Shown one piece after another: positions 6,815 through 7,243 of a stretch of DNA of 7,243 nt (its first letter is position 1; every line of letters begins with the position of its first letter). Location of the stretch: positions 1 through 7,243 of the forward strand of contig DAOVCF010000099.1 of assembly GCA_030670165.1 (NCBI GenBank). The letters run 5' to 3'. A program made the position numbers and the translations under genes. The notes beneath the pieces were generated by a model. The model saw only the letters and a list, made by a program, of their open reading frames with translations. It ran no database searches and was not told the origin of the DNA. The DNA comes from Candidatus Stahliibacteriota bacterium (lineage in GTDB: Bacteria; Hydrothermota; Tepidihabitantia; B3-TA06).

Positions 6815-6819
6815 CCCCT

Positions 6820-6850
6820 ATAACTTTAGGCAGAATTTTGCCTATGTCAA
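6820..6850 (-). promoter_or_regulatory. Candidate promoter of the NHL-barrel operon, with a dyad in its spacer
   Basis: On the minus strand a perfect -35, TTGACA, lies at 6845-6850. No good -10 occurs at 17 bases; the best is AGTTAT (6820-6825) at a 19-base spacing. The spacer is filled by an 18-base dyad. If used, transcription would start near 6813, at the ATG itself, giving a nearly leaderless message. Confidence 0.4.
6827..6844. repeat. 18-base dyad, possible operator
   Basis: TAGGCAGAATTTTGCCTA has perfect six-base arms TAGGCA/TGCCTA, and AATT at its centre extends the symmetry with one mismatched pair. It lies directly against the -35 box, where a regulator would act on the NHL gene. 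No T-run follows, so it does not look like a terminator. Confidence 0.45.
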
Positions 6851-6877
6851 GAGGTTAATTTTCCTTTAAGCTGTGGT

Positions 6878-6910
6878 AAAAAAATCAGGGTTTTTCCCTT
6901 AGTAACCCTG
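6878..6910 (-). terminator. Candidate intrinsic terminator, minus strand
   Basis: Read leftward, CAGGGTT (6904-6910) pairs with AACCCTG (6886-6892) across an 11-base loop. One A and then seven Ts (6878-6884) follow. The inner AGGG/CCCT offers an alternative short stem. No minus-strand gene in the window lies upstream of it, so it may stop antisense transcripts coming from tuf, or act as an attenuator ahead of the NHL gene. Confidence 0.45.
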
Positions 6911-6924
6911 TGAACATAACACAA

Positions 6925-6944
6925 AGTGTTTTGGAGTGTTTAGG
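6925..6944 (+). repeat. Tandem 10-base direct repeats upstream of the tuf promoter
   Basis: AGTGTTTTGG is followed immediately by AGTGTTTAGG, nine of ten bases identical, with a period of one helical turn. The pair ends two bases before the tuf -35. An overlapping inverted repeat, AACAC-AAA-GTGTT, occupies 6918-6930. The arrangement resembles a site for a protein that contacts one face of the DNA. Confidence 0.5.
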
Positions 6945-6946
6945 GG

Positions 6947-6974
6947 TTGACAAAGCTCGACTCATCGCTATACT
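6947..6974 (+). promoter_or_regulatory. Sigma-70 promoter of tuf
   Basis: TTGACA (6947-6952) and TATACT (6969-6974) are separated by 16 bases. The -35 is perfect and the -10 matches at five of six positions. The start site falls near 6981, leaving a leader of about 120 bases before the tuf ATG. A strong promoter is expected for such an abundant protein. Confidence 0.75.
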
Positions 6975-6980
6975 CTTTGA

Positions 6981-7021
6981 TTCCGGCGCTCCGCCGGAAA
7001 GTGGTCGGTATTTTCCGGACC
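6981..7021 (+). promoter_or_regulatory. Two tandem hairpins at the 5' end of the tuf leader
   Basis: TTCCGGCG (6981-6988) pairs perfectly with CGCCGGAA (6992-6999) around a three-base loop, beginning at the predicted transcription start. A second stem joins GGTC (7003-7006) to GACC (7018-7021) and GG to CC, with one bulged G and loop TATTTT. Such a 5'-terminal stem could shield the message from 5'-end-dependent decay. No known riboswitch class is recognised. Confidence 0.5.
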
Positions 7022-7024
7022 AAC

Positions 7025-7090
7025 ATGGGTAAGAAAGTTCGCAATCGAAGAGGGCTTGCTGGGCGATGTTTTTTGTTCTGTAATGTTTAA
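7025..7090 (+). other. Possible 21-codon leader ORF ahead of tuf
   Basis: An ATG at 7025 opens a frame of 21 codons ending in TAA at 7088-7090, directly before the tuf GGAGG. The peptide starts MGKKVRNRRGLAGR, strongly basic, and ends in a hydrophobic, Cys-containing tail (CFLFCNV). No good ribosome site precedes the ATG, since the second leader hairpin ends three bases before it. It resembles no ribosomal protein I can name. It could be a regulatory leader peptide or chance. Confidence 0.2.
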
Positions 7091-7102
7091 GGAGGAACAA
7101 AT

Positions 7103-7243
7103 ATGGCGAAGGCCAAGTTCGACAGATCGAAGCCGCACATAAACATAGGGACTATAGGTCACGTGGATCACGGCAAGACCACGTTGACCGCGGCGATCAC
7201 CAAGGTGTTGGGTTTTGCAGGCGGCGCTAAGTTTACGCCTTTT
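7103..7243 (+). CDS. tuf: Elongation factor Tu, N-terminal part (cut by window edge)
   Basis: EF-Tu brings aminoacyl-tRNA to the ribosomal A site as a GTP complex and is among the most abundant cytosolic proteins. The 47 codons present include the conserved N-terminus KPHINIGTIGHVDHGKT; GHVDHGKT (19-26) is the G1 P-loop that binds the GTP phosphates. TLTAAITKVL follows as helix A. The frame stays open to position 7243 near the start of the switch I region (AGGAKFTPF). The start is decided by GGAGG at 7091-7095, seven bases before ATG 7103. The gene is transcribed divergently from the NHL-barrel operon, and its partners downstream (often secE, nusG or ribosomal protein genes) are outside the window. 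Confidence 0.97.
   Translation, partial: MAKAKFDRSKPHINIGTIGHVDHGKTTLTAAITKVLGFAGGAKFTPF

Noticed and set aside
7040..7078. Attenuator-type terminator before tuf, suggested by the TTTTTT at 7069-7075
   Set aside because: The preceding GAGGGCTTGCTGGGCGATG cannot form a good GC-rich stem; the best pairing is ATCG/CGAT over a long loop.
6885..7171. Two short overlapping minus-strand open frames in the tuf upstream region
   Set aside because: They overlap the tuf promoter, leader and coding start. Their products have no family features, and the base signals here (promoter, hairpins) are better explained on the plus strand.

Overview
The window reads as an ordinary chromosomal stretch of a Gram-negative-type (two-membrane) bacterium with mid-range GC. 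The evidence for an outer membrane is a predicted barrel protein ending in an aromatic residue and a SurA-like periplasmic chaperone. The style of the proteins (NHL propeller plus FlgD-like Ig domain, PorV-like barrel, double-parvulin chaperone) recalls FCB-related or uncultured candidate phyla such as WOR-3/Stahlbacteria. That placement is an impression from the protein families, not a measured one. No CRISPR array, insertion sequence, phage gene or defence gene is visible.

Layout from left to right. (1) Positions 12-1022, minus strand: a polytopic sugar-1-phosphate transferase of the MraY/WecA family, with its own promoter. (2) 1075-1256: a non-coding spacer holding a strong hairpin and a 17-base copy of the tRNA 3' end. 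(3) 1257-1328, minus: tRNA-Gly(GCC), with a near-consensus promoter just behind galT. (4) 1441-4486, minus: galT following a large secreted SurA/PrsA-like chaperone by 19 bases. (5) 4587-6814, minus: a PorV/PorQ-like outer-membrane barrel overlapping by 13 bases the end of an NHL-propeller/FlgD-Ig secreted protein. (6) 6815-7102: a divergent control region with a minus-strand promoter containing a dyad, a minus-strand terminator-like hairpin, and the tuf promoter with tandem upstream repeats and a structured leader. (7) 7103 to the right edge, plus strand: the start of tuf (EF-Tu).

How the genes fit together: the NHL protein, the barrel and the chaperone are all exported and read in one direction, so they plausibly form one envelope cassette in which the chaperone serves outer-membrane or surface clients. 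GalT (UDP-sugar supply) and the WecA-like enzyme (first membrane step of a surface glycan) add a cell-surface sugar theme, although the tRNA and separate promoters split them into distinct units. I see no clear undescribed system. The most unusual points are the chaperone, whose two parvulin domains both lack the canonical histidines; the broken tRNA-Gly-like remnant beside the intact tRNA; and the arrangement of control elements between the NHL gene and tuf, including a short possible leader ORF ending against the tuf ribosome binding site.
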